Source: Pseudoalteromonas espejiana DSM 9414
GTDB taxonomy: Bacteria > Pseudomonadota > Gammaproteobacteria > Enterobacterales > Alteromonadaceae
NCBI RefSeq assembly: GCF_002221525.1
Contig: NZ_CP011028.1
Span: 1,127,001-1,191,000 of the forward strand
Direction of reading: 5' to 3'
DNA: 64,000 nt
Shown: piece by piece, positions 8,333 through 17,734 of the stretch
Layout of the letters: every line of letters begins with the position of its first letter
How positions within the stretch are numbered: the stretch's first letter is position 1
Made by a program: the position numbers and the translations under genes
Notes under the pieces: model-generated
The model's input: only the letters and a program-made list of their open reading frames with translations
Database searches by the model: none
Told to the model about the DNA's origin: nothing

Positions 8333-9632
8333 TATTGGAATACTTACTGGGCTTTGGTTTCACACACCTTGGATACGCTCTCTCTCGTTTTATCGGTAAA
8401 ATATGATGTTCAACTTGTGCTTGTAGTTGCTCAATAGATTTTGGGATACGTCCCGCATTCTCTATAAACATCGTGTGAATTAAGTTAATAATACTGATTG
8501 CGCACGTCGTAAAACTCAGGTGCTTGGCATAAAGTCCCGGCTTTTTCTGCGCCATTTTTACCATCTGATACCTGAGTAAGTTATAGCTAAGCATTATGCC
8601 CCATAGCTCTTGCGCTATCATATCTGGCTTTTTACTGCGTAACGTGAAGTGACTATTTAATAAGGTTTGTTTCATTTCTCGATAGCCAAGTTCTATTTCC
8701 CATCGGTCGCTGTATAAGTCAACGATTTCAGCCTTGGGAAAACGCATTGGGTCGCTCAATGACGTCAGAATATTTACTTCTTTCCCTTTAATTGTTTTCG
8801 TTACCAGCCTTACTTCAATGTCCATAGGTAAGTCTGCAAACTTTTTTCTCGCTTGCGCTGTTGTTTTTAGTTTGATGAGTTTGTCTTGACGTCCTAAAGA
8901 GCGAACGACTTCGTACTGGGTTCCTTTTCTCATGGGTTGGAGCCAATGGCGGTTTTTTCCTGCATGATGCCAGCGATTTAGTAAGCCCAAAGAATAAAAG
9001 CCTCTGTCAAATAACGTGAGTGAATTATCGGGTGTTACTTCGATTAAGTCTTCTGCAAGTACCATTTCGCTTGAGCGGCAGCTATCAAAGGCACTCCCCA
9101 ATAATAAATGGCTAGTCAGCTCCATTAGGCATACCATACGAACTTGAGGAAAGGCCGTATCACCGTGCTGGTTTTTCCAAGCAGAAAATTCTTGATGATT
9201 TTCCTGGGTATCAGGTGTGCGCCAAATAACGCCATCAACGCCTAAGAGAGATAACCCGCACCATGTGGGATGGTTAGCATCCTTATTCCACATTTTTTGA
9301 CTTTGTTCAAAGACTTCTTTCACTGCACCAGCGCCAAGGCGTTGTCTTGCTTGTACGACAGCACTAGGCGCAACAAGCTCTTTTTTACCGGGTAATGCTA
9401 AACCCAATTTACTGACAATGCTCCAGAGTGGGTCTTCACGATAAAGTGACATACAAATTACAGTCCAAACAGCCATTTCAACAGGCAGCCTTCTTCGTCT
9501 TATAGTCGCGACACCGGCTGTTTCAGCACATTGTTTGATAAAATCAGAGCATAAAAAATCACTCAGTTGACCTAAGCCTTCTGAGTTAGGGGCATAGCCA
9601 TTGGCAAGAGAAAGTGCGGTAGTGAGTTGCAA
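8307..9632 (-). CDS. IS4-family transposase
   Basis: A 441-residue DDE transposase, about the length of E. coli IS4 transposase (442). It has the N-terminal IS4 domain ([12 protein letters not shown], then [15 protein letters not shown]) and the catalytic core: D133 in [13 protein letters not shown]209 in [10 protein letters not shown], and the signature Y307-x2-R310-x3-E314-x6-K321 in [16 protein letters not shown]. All three acidic residues are kept, so the enzyme looks functional. The start is probably TTG at 9632, nine bases after an AGGAG site that lies inside a hairpin. The gene occupies nearly the whole insertion sequence. Confidence 0.93.
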   Translation of the reverse strand: MQLTTALSLANGYAPNSEGLGQLSDFLCSDFIKQCAETAGVATIRRRRLPVEMAVWTVICMSLYREDPLWSIVSKLGLALPGKKELVAPSAVVQARQRLGAGAVKEVFEQSQKMWNKDANHPTWCGLSLLGVDGVIWRTPDTQENHQEFSAWKNQHGDTAFPQVRMVCLMELTSHLLLGSAFDSCRSSEMVLAEDLIEVTPDNSLTLFDRGFYSLGLLNRWHHAGKNRHWLQPMRKGTQYEVVRSLGRQDKLIKLKTTAQARKKFADLPMDIEVRLVTKTIKGKEVNILTSLSDPMRFPKAEIVDLYSDRWEIELGYREMKQTLLNSHFTLRSKKPDMIAQELWGIMLSYNLLRYQMVKMAQKKPGLYAKHLSFTTCAISIINLIHTMFIENAGRIPKSIEQLQAQVEHHILPIKRERAYPRCVKPKPSKYSNKKRQSVVN

Positions 9633-9636
9633 AAGA

Positions 9637-9666
9637 AAAGACTCCTGAATAAATTCAGGAGTCTTT
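9637..9666 (-). promoter_or_regulatory. Perfect inverted repeat covering the transposase ribosome-binding site
   Basis: A perfect 14-bp stem (AAAGACTCCTGAAT and its complement, loop of two) sits directly before the transposase start. The AGGAG site is in the downstream arm and is followed by a U-rich stretch. A transcript coming from outside the element would fold and hide the site. This kind of control is known for IS10 and IS50; here it is inferred. Confidence 0.65.
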
Positions 9667-9726
9667 ATATACTAGCCAGAAGATCGGTCAATGGATCATT
9701 AAATATTTCTTAACTGATCGGCATTA

Positions 9727-9737
9727 AGCTTAACGCT
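9727..9737 (+). repeat. Right copy of 11-bp IS target duplication
   Basis: A second exact copy of AGCTTAACGCT, immediately right of the right inverted repeat. It is followed by GGTTTTT, which is the other half of the interrupted terminator. Confidence 0.9.
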
Positions 9738-9770
9738 GGTTTTTAATAAAAAGCTCACTGCATAATTAAC

Positions 9771-10067
9771 TTATGCGCGTGGTAATTGGATCTTTTTCTC
9801 TGCACTTTGGCGATAAAGTACAACAGTGTGACCAATTGTTTGAAGCTTAGTTGCGCCAGTTTCACGCACTATAGCATCAAAAATAAGTGCTTTTGTTTCT
9901 CGATCGTCAGTAGGTACTTTTACTTTGATTAATTCGTGAATTTCTAATGCACTTTGAATTTCTACAACTACGCCCTCGGTTAAACCGTTAGAACCTAGTA
10001 AAACTACAGGCTTAAGGCTATGCGCCTGGCCTTTTAAAAACTGCTTTTGTTTGTTTGATAATGTCAT
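9771..10067 (-). CDS. yhbY: YhbY family RNA-binding protein (CRM domain)
   Basis: A 98-residue protein, nearly the same length as E. coli YhbY (97). It is a single CRS1-YhbY domain with the GxxG-type loop LLGSNGLTEGV near residues 23-33 and the C-terminal IGHTVVLYRQS strand. YhbY associates with pre-50S ribosomal particles. It is divergent from rlmE, as in E. coli, with 88 bases between. The IS element's target site lies about 35 bases beyond its stop codon, so its normal terminator is the one that was split. Confidence 0.93.
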   Translation of the reverse strand: MTLSNKQKQFLKGQAHSLKPVVLLGSNGLTEGVVVEIQSALEIHELIKVKVPTDDRETKALIFDAIVRETGATKLQTIGHTVVLYRQSAEKKIQLPRA

Positions 10068-10093
10068 GTTTATACAAATTTTGCTGAATATGG

Positions 10094-10122
10094 CTTGAAT
10101 TAAGGGTATTCTAACGCCATCT
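10094..10122 (+). promoter_or_regulatory. Sigma-32-like heat-shock promoter for rlmE-ftsH
   Basis: CTTGAA at 10094-10099, a 15-base spacer, then CGCCATCT at 10115-10122. This differs in one place from the sigma-32 consensus CTTGAA-N13/15-CCCCATNT. rlmE-ftsH is a known sigma-32 operon in E. coli, which supports the call. Confidence 0.7.
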
Positions 10123-10155
10123 AAAGAATATTACTAATTAGTTGCGTGTTAATTT

Positions 10156-10785
10156 ATGACAAATAAAAAACATTCAGCCAGTTCAAAGCGATGGCTGAAA
10201 GAACATTTTGACGATCAATATGTTCAAGAAGCGCAAAAAAAAGGCTGGCGTTCTCGAGCGGTTTTCAAATTAGATGAAATCCAAAACAAAGATAAACTGC
10301 TTCGCCCGGGTATGACGGTTGTTGATTTAGGTGCTGCTCCAGGTAGTTGGTCGCAATACTTAGCTGAAAAAGTATCAGATAAAGGCCAAGTTGTTGCGTG
10401 TGACATTTTACCAATGGACTCACTAGCGGGCGTAGACTTTTTACAAGGAGACTTTCGTGAAGAAGCTGTTCTCAATGCGTTACTAAAACGCATTGATGGC
10501 AAAAATGTTGATGTGGTACTCTCTGACATGGCTCCAAACATGAGTGGTAATAACTCGGTAGATCAAGCGGGTAGCATGTATTTGGTAGAGTTAGCACTTG
10601 ATATGTGTAATCAAGTATTAAAGAAAAATGGTGCATTTATTGTTAAAGTGTTTCAAGGTGAAGGCTTTGATCAATACTTGCAAGACGTTCGTAATAGTTT
10701 TAAAGCAGTGAAAATACGCAAACCTGATGCCTCACGTGCCCGTTCTCGGGAAGTATATATAGTAGCGACTGGCTACAAACTGTAG
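10156..10785 (+). CDS. rlmE: 23S rRNA 2'-O-methyltransferase RlmE (FtsJ/RrmJ)
   Basis: A 209-residue SAM-dependent enzyme that methylates the 2'-hydroxyl of U2552 (E. coli numbering) in 23S rRNA of the 50S subunit. The full catalytic set is present at the E. coli positions: K38, D124, K164 and E199. The SAM loop is [13 protein letters not shown] at 55-67. It is a heat-shock gene in E. coli and has a matching sigma-32-like promoter here. ftsH follows 57 bases downstream, so they are probably cotranscribed. Confidence 0.96.
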   Translation: MTNKKHSASSKRWLKEHFDDQYVQEAQKKGWRSRAVFKLDEIQNKDKLLRPGMTVVDLGAAPGSWSQYLAEKVSDKGQVVACDILPMDSLAGVDFLQGDFREEAVLNALLKRIDGKNVDVVLSDMAPNMSGNNSVDQAGSMYLVELALDMCNQVLKKNGAFIVKVFQGEGFDQYLQDVRNSFKAVKIRKPDASRARSREVYIVATGYKL

Positions 10786-10842
10786 TACAGTTGCTTGGCG
10801 TTTAGTTGAATTTAAATTAATTGGATACAAGAGGTTAACCCC

Positions 10843-12795
10843 TTGAGCGATATGGCGAAAAATCTAATACTCTGGCTGGTTATTGCAGTTGTGCTAATGT
10901 CAGTATTTCAGAGCTTTAATGGCGGCGATCAGGTTGATCGTCAAACAAGTTACACTCAATTTGTAAAAGACGTGCGTAGCGGCTCTTTACAAGAAGTTAT
11001 TATTGACCGTGGAACAGGTAATATTACGGGTACTAAAAGCAGTGGTGAGCGTTTTCAAACCACAATGCCAATGTACGACGAAGACCTAATCAACGATTTA
11101 CTTAAAAACGATGTTAACGTCAAAGGTGTTCAGCCTGAAGAGCAATCGTTTTTAGCGAGTATATTTATTTCTTGGTTCCCAATGCTACTGCTAATAGGTG
11201 TGTGGATATTCTTCATGCGTCAAATGCAAGGCGGTGGCGGCAAAGGCGCTATGTCGTTTGGTAAAAGTAAAGCGCGCCTAATGAGCGAAGACCAAGTTAA
11301 AACCACGTTTGCAGATGTTGCAGGCTGTGATGAAGCAAAAGATGACGTAACAGAGTTAGTTGACTTTTTACGTGACCCATCTAAGTTCCAAAAGCTTGGC
11401 GGTAGCATTCCTAAGGGCGTACTTATGGTAGGTCCTCCTGGTACAGGTAAAACCTTACTTGCAAAAGCTGTTGCGGGTGAAGCAAAAGTACCATTTTTTA
11501 CAATCTCGGGTTCAGACTTCGTAGAGATGTTTGTTGGTGTTGGTGCATCGCGTGTGCGCGACATGTTCGAACAAGCTAAAAAGGCAGCGCCGTGTATCAT
11601 CTTTATTGATGAAATTGATGCTGTTGGCCGTAAACGTGGTGCTGGTATGGGTGGCGGTCATGATGAACGTGAGCAAACTCTAAACCAAATGCTGGTTGAA
11701 ATGGACGGTTTTGAAGGTAACGAAGGTATTATTGTTATAGCGGCGACTAACCGTCCTGACGTACTTGATCCTGCGTTACTTCGTCCTGGTCGTTTTGACC
11801 GCCAAGTAGTGGTTGGTTTACCAGATATTCGCGGTCGTGAGCAAATTCTTAAAGTGCATATGCGTAAAGTACCGCTAGGTGATAACGTTGAAGCTGCAGT
11901 AATTGCACGTGGTACACCTGGTTTCTCTGGTGCTGATTTAGCAAACTTAGTAAACGAAGCTGCTTTATATGCTGCACGTGGTAATAAACGCGTTGTAAGT
12001 ATGGCAGAGTTTGATGCTGCTAAAGATAAGATCATGATGGGTGCAGAGCGCAAGACCATGGTGATGAGCGAGCAAGAAAAAGAAATGACAGCGTACCACG
12101 AAGCAGGCCATGCTATTGTTGGTCGTATGGTGCCAGAGCACGATCCAGTTTATAAGGTATCTATTATTCCACGTGGCCGCGCCCTTGGCGTAACCATGTA
12201 TCTACCTGAGCAAGACCGTGTTAGCCATTCGAAAGAGCTTTTAGAATCTATGATTTCAAGCCTTTACGGTGGACGAATTGCTGAAGCGCTTATTTACGGC
12301 GAAGACAAAGTGACCACAGGTGCGAGCAACGATATTGAACGTGCAACCGACATTGCACGCAAAATGGTTACTCAGTGGGGCTTAAGCGAAAAATTGGGTC
12401 CACTACTTTATGCTGAAGATCAGAACGAAATGTACATGGGTGGCGGCGGTGGCCGTGCTATGAGCATGTCGGATGAAACGGCTAAAGTAATCGATACTGA
12501 AGTGCGCTTATTCTCAGACCGTAACTATCAACGCGCTGAAGATATATTAAAAGAAAACATTGATATACTTCATGCGATGAAAGATGCGTTAATGAAATAC
12601 GAAACAATTGATGCAAAACAAATTGATGATTTAATGGCTCGTCAGCCTGTGCGTGAACCACGTGATGCGCATGACCGCCTAGATGAAAAGTCAGTAAAAT
12701 CTGCAGAGTCTCAAGAAAAAGCGGTTGATGAAACTCAAAAACCGGATGATTCATCTAAAAAAGATGAAACAAACCTTGATGATAAAGCTGAATAA
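10843..12795 (+). CDS. ftsH: ATP-dependent zinc metalloprotease FtsH
   Basis: A 650-residue hexameric membrane AAA+ protease that degrades misassembled membrane proteins and regulators such as sigma-32 and LpxC. It has TM1 at about 7-25, a periplasmic domain, TM2 at about 105-125, Walker A GPPGTGKT, Walker [10 protein letters not shown], the SRH region, and the zinc motif H419-E-A-G-H423. The C-terminal tail is long, acidic and lysine-rich, as in relatives. I keep the TTG start at 10843: it has AAGAGG eight bases upstream, and E. coli ftsH also reads [12 protein letters not shown] from a TTG. A terminator follows. Confidence 0.97.
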   Translation: MSDMAKNLILWLVIAVVLMSVFQSFNGGDQVDRQTSYTQFVKDVRSGSLQEVIIDRGTGNITGTKSSGERFQTTMPMYDEDLINDLLKNDVNVKGVQPEEQSFLASIFISWFPMLLLIGVWIFFMRQMQGGGGKGAMSFGKSKARLMSEDQVKTTFADVAGCDEAKDDVTELVDFLRDPSKFQKLGGSIPKGVLMVGPPGTGKTLLAKAVAGEAKVPFFTISGSDFVEMFVGVGASRVRDMFEQAKKAAPCIIFIDEIDAVGRKRGAGMGGGHDEREQTLNQMLVEMDGFEGNEGIIVIAATNRPDVLDPALLRPGRFDRQVVVGLPDIRGREQILKVHMRKVPLGDNVEAAVIARGTPGFSGADLANLVNEAALYAARGNKRVVSMAEFDAAKDKIMMGAERKTMVMSEQEKEMTAYHEAGHAIVGRMVPEHDPVYKVSIIPRGRALGVTMYLPEQDRVSHSKELLESMISSLYGGRIAEALIYGEDKVTTGASNDIERATDIARKMVTQWGLSEKLGPLLYAEDQNEMYMGGGGGRAMSMSDETAKVIDTEVRLFSDRNYQRAEDILKENIDILHAMKDALMKYETIDAKQIDDLMARQPVREPRDAHDRLDEKSVKSAESQEKAVDETQKPDDSSKKDETNLDDKAE

Positions 12796-12813
12796 TCGTT
12801 AAAATAACGTATT

Positions 12814-12840
12814 AAAAGCCCCGTACTTCGGGGCTTTTTT
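12814..12840 (+). terminator. Terminator after ftsH
   Basis: AAAAGCCCCG and CGGGGCTTTT pair around TACTT, followed by a T run. It separates rlmE-ftsH from folP-glmM. Confidence 0.9.
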
Positions 12841-12876
12841 GTATCAACTAATCACAATTAAAAGAAAAGGTTGGCA

Positions 12877-13722
12877 ATGGCAAATATAATAAACCTTCCT
12901 CGTGGGCGTGCGCTCAATTTAGAAAAGCCAATTGTAATGGGGATTTTAAATGTGACCCCAGATTCTTTTTCTGATGGCGGAAAGTTTGTAAATACAGATT
13001 TTGCAGTTCAGCAAGCGATGCTGATGTTAAATGAAGGTGCAACAATTTTAGATATTGGTGGTGAGTCTACACGCCCCGGTGCGCCCGATGTAAGCTTAGA
13101 AGATGAGTTAGCCCGTGTAATACCTGCCATAAAAGCAATTAGGGCCAAAAGTGACTGTGTTATATCCATTGATACAAGTAAAGCAAAAGTCATGGAGCAA
13201 GCTATTCTAGCTGGGGCCGATATAGTTAACGATGTGCGCGCTTTACAAGAGCCAGATGCACTAAGTACAGTAGCTAAATATCCTGATGTTGCGGTGTGTC
13301 TGATGCACATGCAAGGCCAGCCTCGTACAATGCAAAGCGCGCCAACCTACTCCGACTTACTTGCACAAATAAACCAATTTTTTGAAAAGCGTATTAAAGC
13401 GTGTAAAACAGCAGGCATTAAGGCTGAGCAACTTATTCTTGATCCTGGCTTTGGCTTTGGAAAAACCTTAACGCATAACTTTGAAATATTAGCTAAGTTT
13501 AAGGCGTTTAATAAATTTGAATTACCGCTTTTAGCCGGTTTATCACGTAAGTCTATGATTGGTAATTTACTTAATAGAGATACAAATGAGCGTTTAGCGG
13601 GCAGCTTAGCTGGCGCGCTGATTGCTGCGCAAAATGGCGCAAATATAATTCGTGTACACGATGTTAAAGAAACCGCAGATGTGCTTGGCGTACTCCAAGC
13701 TTGCGAAAAAGGAGCTTTATAA
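12877..13722 (+). CDS. folP: Dihydropteroate synthase
   Basis: A 281-residue cytosolic TIM-barrel enzyme that joins 6-hydroxymethyl-7,8-dihydropterin pyrophosphate to p-aminobenzoate in folate synthesis; it is the sulfonamide target. Family signatures are [15 protein letters not shown] near the N-terminus, [24 protein letters not shown] and the final IIRVHDV. I choose ATG at 12877, six bases after AAAAGG; a TTG two codons earlier directly abuts that site. The stop overlaps the glmM start (TAATG), so the two are translationally coupled, the same order as in E. coli. Confidence 0.96.
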   Translation: MANIINLPRGRALNLEKPIVMGILNVTPDSFSDGGKFVNTDFAVQQAMLMLNEGATILDIGGESTRPGAPDVSLEDELARVIPAIKAIRAKSDCVISIDTSKAKVMEQAILAGADIVNDVRALQEPDALSTVAKYPDVAVCLMHMQGQPRTMQSAPTYSDLLAQINQFFEKRIKACKTAGIKAEQLILDPGFGFGKTLTHNFEILAKFKAFNKFELPLLAGLSRKSMIGNLLNRDTNERLAGSLAGALIAAQNGANIIRVHDVKETADVLGVLQACEKGAL

Positions 13723-15062
13723 TGAGCGAAAGAAAATATTTTGGTACCGATGGGGTACGTGGGTTAGTAGGTACAGCGCCTATTAACCCTGAGTTTGCAA
13801 TGAAATTAGGCTGGGCTGCAGGGCGAGTATTATCGCTCAGCGGCACTAAAAAAGTAATCATTGGTAAAGATACACGTATTTCGGGTTACATGCTTGAAAC
13901 CGCATTAGAGGCTGGCTTAATTGCTGCAGGCATAGATGTTGTATTGCTAGGCCCAATGCCAACACCTGCTGTGGCTTATTTAGCGCAAACATTTAGAGCT
14001 GAAGCGGGCATTGTAATTAGTGCCTCGCATAACCCATATTACGATAACGGAATTAAATTTTTTAATGGTCAAGGGTTAAAACTTGATGATGCAGTAGAGC
14101 TTCAAATAGAAGCAATGCTTGACGAGCCAATGACGTGTGTTGCTTCAGATAAACTCGGTAAAGCGTCTCGCTTAGTGAGTGCCGATGGGCGTTACATTGA
14201 GTTTTGTAAGAGTCAATTCCCACAAGGTTTATCACTTGAGGGCTTAAAAGTAGTATTAGATTGTGCCAATGGCGCAACTTATCACATAGCACCTTCTGTA
14301 ATGCGCGAGCTTGGTGCCCAAGTGATAACGCATGCGTGCGAGCCAAATGGTGTAAATATCAACCATGAATGTGGTGCTACGCATGTTGATACCCTAAAGC
14401 GTAAAGTTTTAGAGCATAAAGCTGATGTGGGTATTGCTTACGATGGTGACGGTGACCGTGTAATGATGGTTGATCACAATGGGCGTGTATTTGATGGCGA
14501 TGACTTGGTTTATATCATTGCTTGCCAAGCTGCAGAAGATCATATGCTAGGTGGTGGTGTTGTCGGTACGGTAATGTCAAATATGGGCCTTGAAAATGCA
14601 TTAAAAGCAAAAGGTATTGAGTTTGCTCGCAGTAAAGTAGGCGATCGTTATGTAATGGAACTGTTACAGCAAAAAGGCTGGAAGATTGGCGGTGAGAGCT
14701 CAGGGCACGTGCTTAACCTAGATTTAATTACTACGGGTGACGGTATAATTTCAAGCTTGCAAGTACTTGCAGCGATGGTCGCTCAAAACCGCACACTACA
14801 AGACTTAGGTGCTGGTTTTACAAAGTATCCTATGAAAATGATTAACGTACGCTACACGCCAGGTACCGACCCAACACAAGCTACTGAAGTACAGACTGCG
14901 GTAGCCCAAGTAGAGCAAACATTGGGTGATAAAGGCCGAGTTTTACTACGTAAATCAGGCACTGAGCCAGTTGTTCGTGTTATGGTTGAAGCAGAGCAAG
15001 AAAAAATAGTCATAGACAGCGCGCAAAAAATTGCAGCAGTTGTCGAATCTATGAGCAAATAA
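13722..15062 (+). CDS. glmM: Phosphoglucosamine mutase
   Basis: A 446-residue enzyme converting glucosamine-6-phosphate to glucosamine-1-phosphate for UDP-GlcNAc, peptidoglycan and LPS synthesis. It has the phosphoserine loop [19 protein letters not shown] (active Ser near 101-103), the Mg2+ loop [11 protein letters not shown], the sugar-binding loop GGESSGH and the C-terminal phosphate loop [12 protein letters not shown]. The start overlaps the folP stop by one base and has AAAAAGGAG upstream. Confidence 0.97.
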   Translation: MSERKYFGTDGVRGLVGTAPINPEFAMKLGWAAGRVLSLSGTKKVIIGKDTRISGYMLETALEAGLIAAGIDVVLLGPMPTPAVAYLAQTFRAEAGIVISASHNPYYDNGIKFFNGQGLKLDDAVELQIEAMLDEPMTCVASDKLGKASRLVSADGRYIEFCKSQFPQGLSLEGLKVVLDCANGATYHIAPSVMRELGAQVITHACEPNGVNINHECGATHVDTLKRKVLEHKADVGIAYDGDGDRVMMVDHNGRVFDGDDLVYIIACQAAEDHMLGGGVVGTVMSNMGLENALKAKGIEFARSKVGDRYVMELLQQKGWKIGGESSGHVLNLDLITTGDGIISSLQVLAAMVAQNRTLQDLGAGFTKYPMKMINVRYTPGTDPTQATEVQTAVAQVEQTLGDKGRVLLRKSGTEPVVRVMVEAEQEKIVIDSAQKIAAVVESMSK

Positions 15063-15142
15063 ACTGATTGATAACAATAACCTCTTGTAACTTTGGGCGA
15101 GAAAAGTTAATATCTCGCCCGCTTTCTAATGTGGAGTGGAAA

Positions 15143-15892
15143 ATGGCAATACGTAAGGCAATGGTCGCCGGTAATTGGAAAATGAACGGCTCTTTAGAGC
15201 TTGTTAAGCAAATGTCTAATGCTATAAATGATGTTAAATCAAACGATATAGACGTTATTTTATTTCCTCCATTCCCACTTGTTTCTGCATTAATAGAAAC
15301 AGGCGTTACCACAGGCACTCAAACCCTAAGTGAAAATACGCCAGGTGCATTTACTGGTGAAGTTGACGCACAGCTTATTAAAGATTTAGGTGCTAAGTAT
15401 GTACTTGTTGGCCATTCTGAGCGACGTAGTATTTATAATGAAAGCAATGACACTGTAGCCGCAAAATTTGCCAGAGCTCAACAGGTAGGTTTAACACCTA
15501 TTTTATGTATAGGCGAAAGTGAAAGCGAGCAAGAAAGTGGACAAACCGAATATGTAGTTGCGGCACAAATTGATGCGGTAATTGACAAATTAGGTGTAGC
15601 AGCACTGAAAGATTCTGTGATAGCATACGAGCCCGTTTGGGCCATAGGCACAGGTAAGACTGCATCGCCAGAACAGGCACAAACTGTTCATAAATTTATC
15701 CGTGATAAAATTGCTTCATTAGATAGCGATTTAGCACAAGGGCTTACCATCTTATATGGTGGTAGCGTTAACGAAAAAAATAGCGAATTATTATTTGCAC
15801 AACCAGATATAGACGGCGGCCTTATAGGTGGTGCTAGTCTAAAAGCAGATTCGTTCACTGCAATCTGTAACAGTGCAAAAGGGACCGTATAA
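15143..15892 (+). CDS. tpiA: Triose-phosphate isomerase
   Basis: A 249-residue TIM barrel interconverting dihydroxyacetone phosphate and glyceraldehyde-3-phosphate. Catalytic residues are seen as N/K in VAGNWKMNG, His in VGHSERR, Glu in AYEPVWAIGTG and the phosphate loop LYGGSV. The start at 15143 gives MAIRKAMVAGNWKMNG, the usual family beginning, after GTGGAGTGG. It lies between glmM and secG, an order common in marine gammaproteobacteria and Pseudomonas but absent in E. coli. secG starts one base after its stop. Confidence 0.97.
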   Translation: MAIRKAMVAGNWKMNGSLELVKQMSNAINDVKSNDIDVILFPPFPLVSALIETGVTTGTQTLSENTPGAFTGEVDAQLIKDLGAKYVLVGHSERRSIYNESNDTVAAKFARAQQVGLTPILCIGESESEQESGQTEYVVAAQIDAVIDKLGVAALKDSVIAYEPVWAIGTGKTASPEQAQTVHKFIRDKIASLDSDLAQGLTILYGGSVNEKNSELLFAQPDIDGGLIGGASLKADSFTAICNSAKGTV

Positions 15893-15893
15893 G

Positions 15894-16247
15894 ATGTACG
15901 AAATTTTATTAGTAGTTTATTTAGTTGTTGCTCTAGCTTTAGTTGGTATGGTTTTAATCCAACAAGGTAAAGGCGCAGACATGGGTTCTTCATTTGGCGC
16001 CGGTGCTTCGGGCACAGTTTTTGGCTCATCAGGTGCAGGTAACTTTATGACTAAAACAACAACTAGCTTAGCAACCGTGTTTTTTGTTCTAAGTATTGTG
16101 TTAGGTAACTTAACTGCCGGTCAAATTAAAAAGACTGATGAGTGGGAAAACCTTGAAGCAGCGCCAGCAGTTGAAACTGTTGCACCAGCTGAAGAAGACG
16201 TACCAGTTACTCAAACTAATGAGCAAAGCTCTGACGTACCAAACTAA
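15894..16247 (+). CDS. secG: Preprotein translocase subunit SecG
   Basis: A 117-residue inner-membrane subunit of SecYEG. It has two transmembrane helices (about 2-22 and 53-73) flanking the conserved cytoplasmic loop LIQQGKGADMGSSFGAGAS, then an acidic, Ala/Pro/Glu-rich tail. ATG at 15894 gives MYEILLVVYL, the usual start. It is separated by one base from tpiA, which suggests cotranscription. It precedes tRNA-Leu(GAG), the same order as E. coli secG-leuU. Confidence 0.95.
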   Translation: MYEILLVVYLVVALALVGMVLIQQGKGADMGSSFGAGASGTVFGSSGAGNFMTKTTTSLATVFFVLSIVLGNLTAGQIKKTDEWENLEAAPAVETVAPAEEDVPVTQTNEQSSDVPN

Positions 16248-16329
16248 TTTAGCGTAAAGCTAACGTTAAACGATTTATACTCCTCAAATAAATCACTAAG
16301 TTTAACACCCAAGCGAAAGCTTAAAAAAT

Positions 16330-16414
16330 GCGGATGTGGTGGAATTGGTAGACACGCTACCTTGAGGGGGTAGTGCTTTCGGGCGTGGGGGTTCAAGTCC
16401 CCCCATCCGCACCA
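16330..16414 (+). tRNA. leuU: tRNA-Leu (anticodon GAG)
   Basis: An 85-base gene with acceptor arms GCGGATG and CATCCGC, discriminator A, and encoded CCA. The anticodon stem is CTACC/GGTAG with loop TTGAGGG, so the anticodon is GAG. There is a long variable arm as in leucine tRNAs, and the T arm is GGGGG-TTCAAGT-CCCCC. Its 3' part (from 16392) is the attachment site of the integrated element to its right, and the gene stays intact. Confidence 0.97.
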
Positions 16415-16417
16415 AAT
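16392..16417 (+). repeat. Attachment site, tRNA-side copy (26 bp)
   Basis: From the T-loop TTCAAGT through the CCA end plus AAAT. An identical 26-base copy lies at 22437-22462. It is directly followed by the element's own terminator and integrase. Confidence 0.92.
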
Positions 16418-16419
16418 AA

Positions 16420-16455
16420 AAAGCCCGTAACTCAATGAGTTACGGGCTTTCTTCT
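16420..16455. terminator. Terminator inside the element, shared by the tRNA gene and integrase
   Basis: AAGCCCGTAACTC pairs with GAGTTACGGGCTT (13 bp, loop AAT), with T-rich sequence to the right and A-rich to the left. It replaces the chromosomal tRNA terminator, which was displaced to 22466. Confidence 0.88.
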
Positions 16456-16466
16456 TTTTAATTGAT

Positions 16467-17564
16467 CTAGCTTGGATCATTATCACTTTTTTGCTTTTGC
16501 TTTTGCTTAAGCTTTCTTGACACTTGCGCTGCCATATCTGGCATCTCAGATTCCATCCAACGACCATAATGCTTCTCTAACATCTTAATGCTGCTATGGC
16601 CCATTTGCTTAGAAATCCAGTTTAGAGGAATACCAGCTGTTATGAGTTGGCTACCATATGTATGCCTAGCTTGACCTATTGGGCGATAGCGCACTCCTGC
16701 TGCTTTACAGTGAGGCTTTACGAACATCTTATCGAAGGACTCGCTATCAGTCCAAAAACTTTTTGATTTAGAGCTAGTAAAAATAAACTGTAGATCCTTA
16801 TCATCAAACAGCCTGTTGTTGGCTTGAAGCACTTTAACTTTGAAAAACCTAAAGTTGTCGGTTCTATTTACTAAGTTTAGTAGAATATCAAATGCTTCGT
16901 CTAAAAGGTCAATGCAGCGGGAACTACCATCGTTTTTTGTACTTGCAAGAACACCTCTAACAACACCGCGGTTGACATAAAGCTTTCTTTTTTCAAAATC
17001 AATATCACATAGTGAAACAGCTAATAGTTCAGAAGGGCGTAAGCCTGTCCAGATGGCGAAAGTTAATGCATCTCTTTCTATCTCTCGCTCAGTGTCAGTG
17101 GACATTAGTTTTGTTATCTCAGACTGTGTGTAAGGGTCAGCTTCATCACATTTCTCTTTATTTGGGTTCTTTACAAAATCCATCGGGTTTTCGGTTATTA
17201 GTTTATCTTCTATTGCGAAGCGGTATGCAGTCCTCAATGGAGTTAAAACTTCACTTATCGTTTTGTTAGCTAAGTGTGCTAGATCTTTATTTATCCACTC
17301 TTTTATTTCGGATACTTTTATGCTTTTCATACAGCGCTCACCAAGCAAAGGCCTAATATACTTCTCCGTTCTATAGTTGTTATTTTGATGTGTCTTAGGT
17401 CGGTTGTTAGCTTTGGAGTCTGCGATGAATTTATCTAAGTACAAATTTAATTGTATCGTTGTATTAGAGGCATCATTTTTGATTAACGCTAAAGCAGTTT
17501 TAGAATTGGGAAACGCTTCAATATAGTTAAACCGACCATGCTCTACGTCATGACAAATAGCCAT
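16467..17564 (-). CDS. Tyrosine-type site-specific integrase (catalytic part; N-terminus frameshifted)
   Basis: A 365-residue reading frame of the phage integrase family. It holds the core-binding domain (about 35-125) and the catalytic domain with R176 in TGLRPSELL, K210 in STKNDGSS, R300-H301 in QARHTYGS, H323 in KQMGHSS and nucleophile Y333 in EKHYGRW. The usual box-II His is replaced (G297), which is seen in some members of this subgroup. The arm-type DNA-binding domain expected upstream is encoded in another frame (17600-17731), so the intact protein would need a -1 frameshift near 17612. It lies next to the attachment site, as is usual. Confidence 0.85.
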   Translation of the reverse strand: MAICHDVEHGRFNYIEAFPNSKTALALIKNDASNTTIQLNLYLDKFIADSKANNRPKTHQNNNYRTEKYIRPLLGERCMKSIKVSEIKEWINKDLAHLANKTISEVLTPLRTAYRFAIEDKLITENPMDFVKNPNKEKCDEADPYTQSEITKLMSTDTEREIERDALTFAIWTGLRPSELLAVSLCDIDFEKRKLYVNRGVVRGVLASTKNDGSSRCIDLLDEAFDILLNLVNRTDNFRFFKVKVLQANNRLFDDKDLQFIFTSSKSKSFWTDSESFDKMFVKPHCKAAGVRYRPIGQARHTYGSQLITAGIPLNWISKQMGHSSIKMLEKHYGRWMESEMPDMAAQVSRKLKQKQKQKSDNDPS

Positions 17565-17599
17565 TCGTTTATTGAATGCTGCTTTCAGGTTTGTTTTTC

Positions 17600-17731
17600 T
17601 TATAGGTACATTTTCAGTGTCTCAAGGCAGCGTTTCCCTTGATACATAAATGTGATTCGTATCGCATTGCCGTGTATCGTGACACCAGTGTACTTTTTTG
17701 CTATAACTTTAGCTTCGTTAATACTTAACAA
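17600..17731 (-). pseudogene. N-terminal arm-binding part of the integrase, out of frame with the rest
   Basis: From TTG at 17731 (eight bases after AGGGGG) the frame encodes 43 residues, including GVTIHGNAIRITFMYQGKRC and then LETLK, typical of the integrase arm-binding domain. It stops at 17602-17600. The continuing frame (NVPIRKTNLKAAFNKRMAI) resumes one base back, at the run of four A/T around 17611-17614. One extra A would restore a normal integrase. It is either a frameshift mutation, a sequencing error or a recoding site; no canonical slippery heptamer is present. Confidence 0.7.
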
Positions 17732-17734
17732 TTT

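Larger units (their letters stand above)
8298..9726 (-). mobile_element. IS4-family (IS4-group) insertion sequence, complete
   Basis: A 1429-bp insertion sequence. The 18-bp terminal inverted repeats are TAATGCCAGTCAGTTAAC on the left and TAATGCCGATCAGTTAAG on the right (read inward), matching at 15 of 18 positions and very like the ends I recall for E. coli IS4. An exact 11-bp direct repeat flanks it. One full-length transposase gene fills the element. Hairpins sit just inside each end. Intact ends, an intact gene and a perfect duplication suggest a recent insertion. If the element is cut out together with one repeat copy, the flanks rejoin as a stem-loop terminator. Confidence 0.92.

Noticed and set aside
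8279..9746. AAAACCAGC/GCTGGTTTT flanking the transposase taken as the IS inverted repeats
   Set aside because: The true ends are the TAATGCC... repeats at 8298 and 9726, with an exact 11-bp duplication outside them. The outer pair is an older terminator that was split by the insertion.
16404..16414. A second tRNA at 22437-22462
   Set aside because: Only the 3' 26 bases match; there is no D-arm or anticodon arm upstream, so it is an attachment site, not a gene.
17600..17625. Programmed -1 ribosomal frameshifting in the integrase
   Set aside because: The overlap has only CTG AAA ATG with a run of four A and no X XXY YYZ heptamer or clear downstream structure. A simple indel or a sequencing error is more likely.
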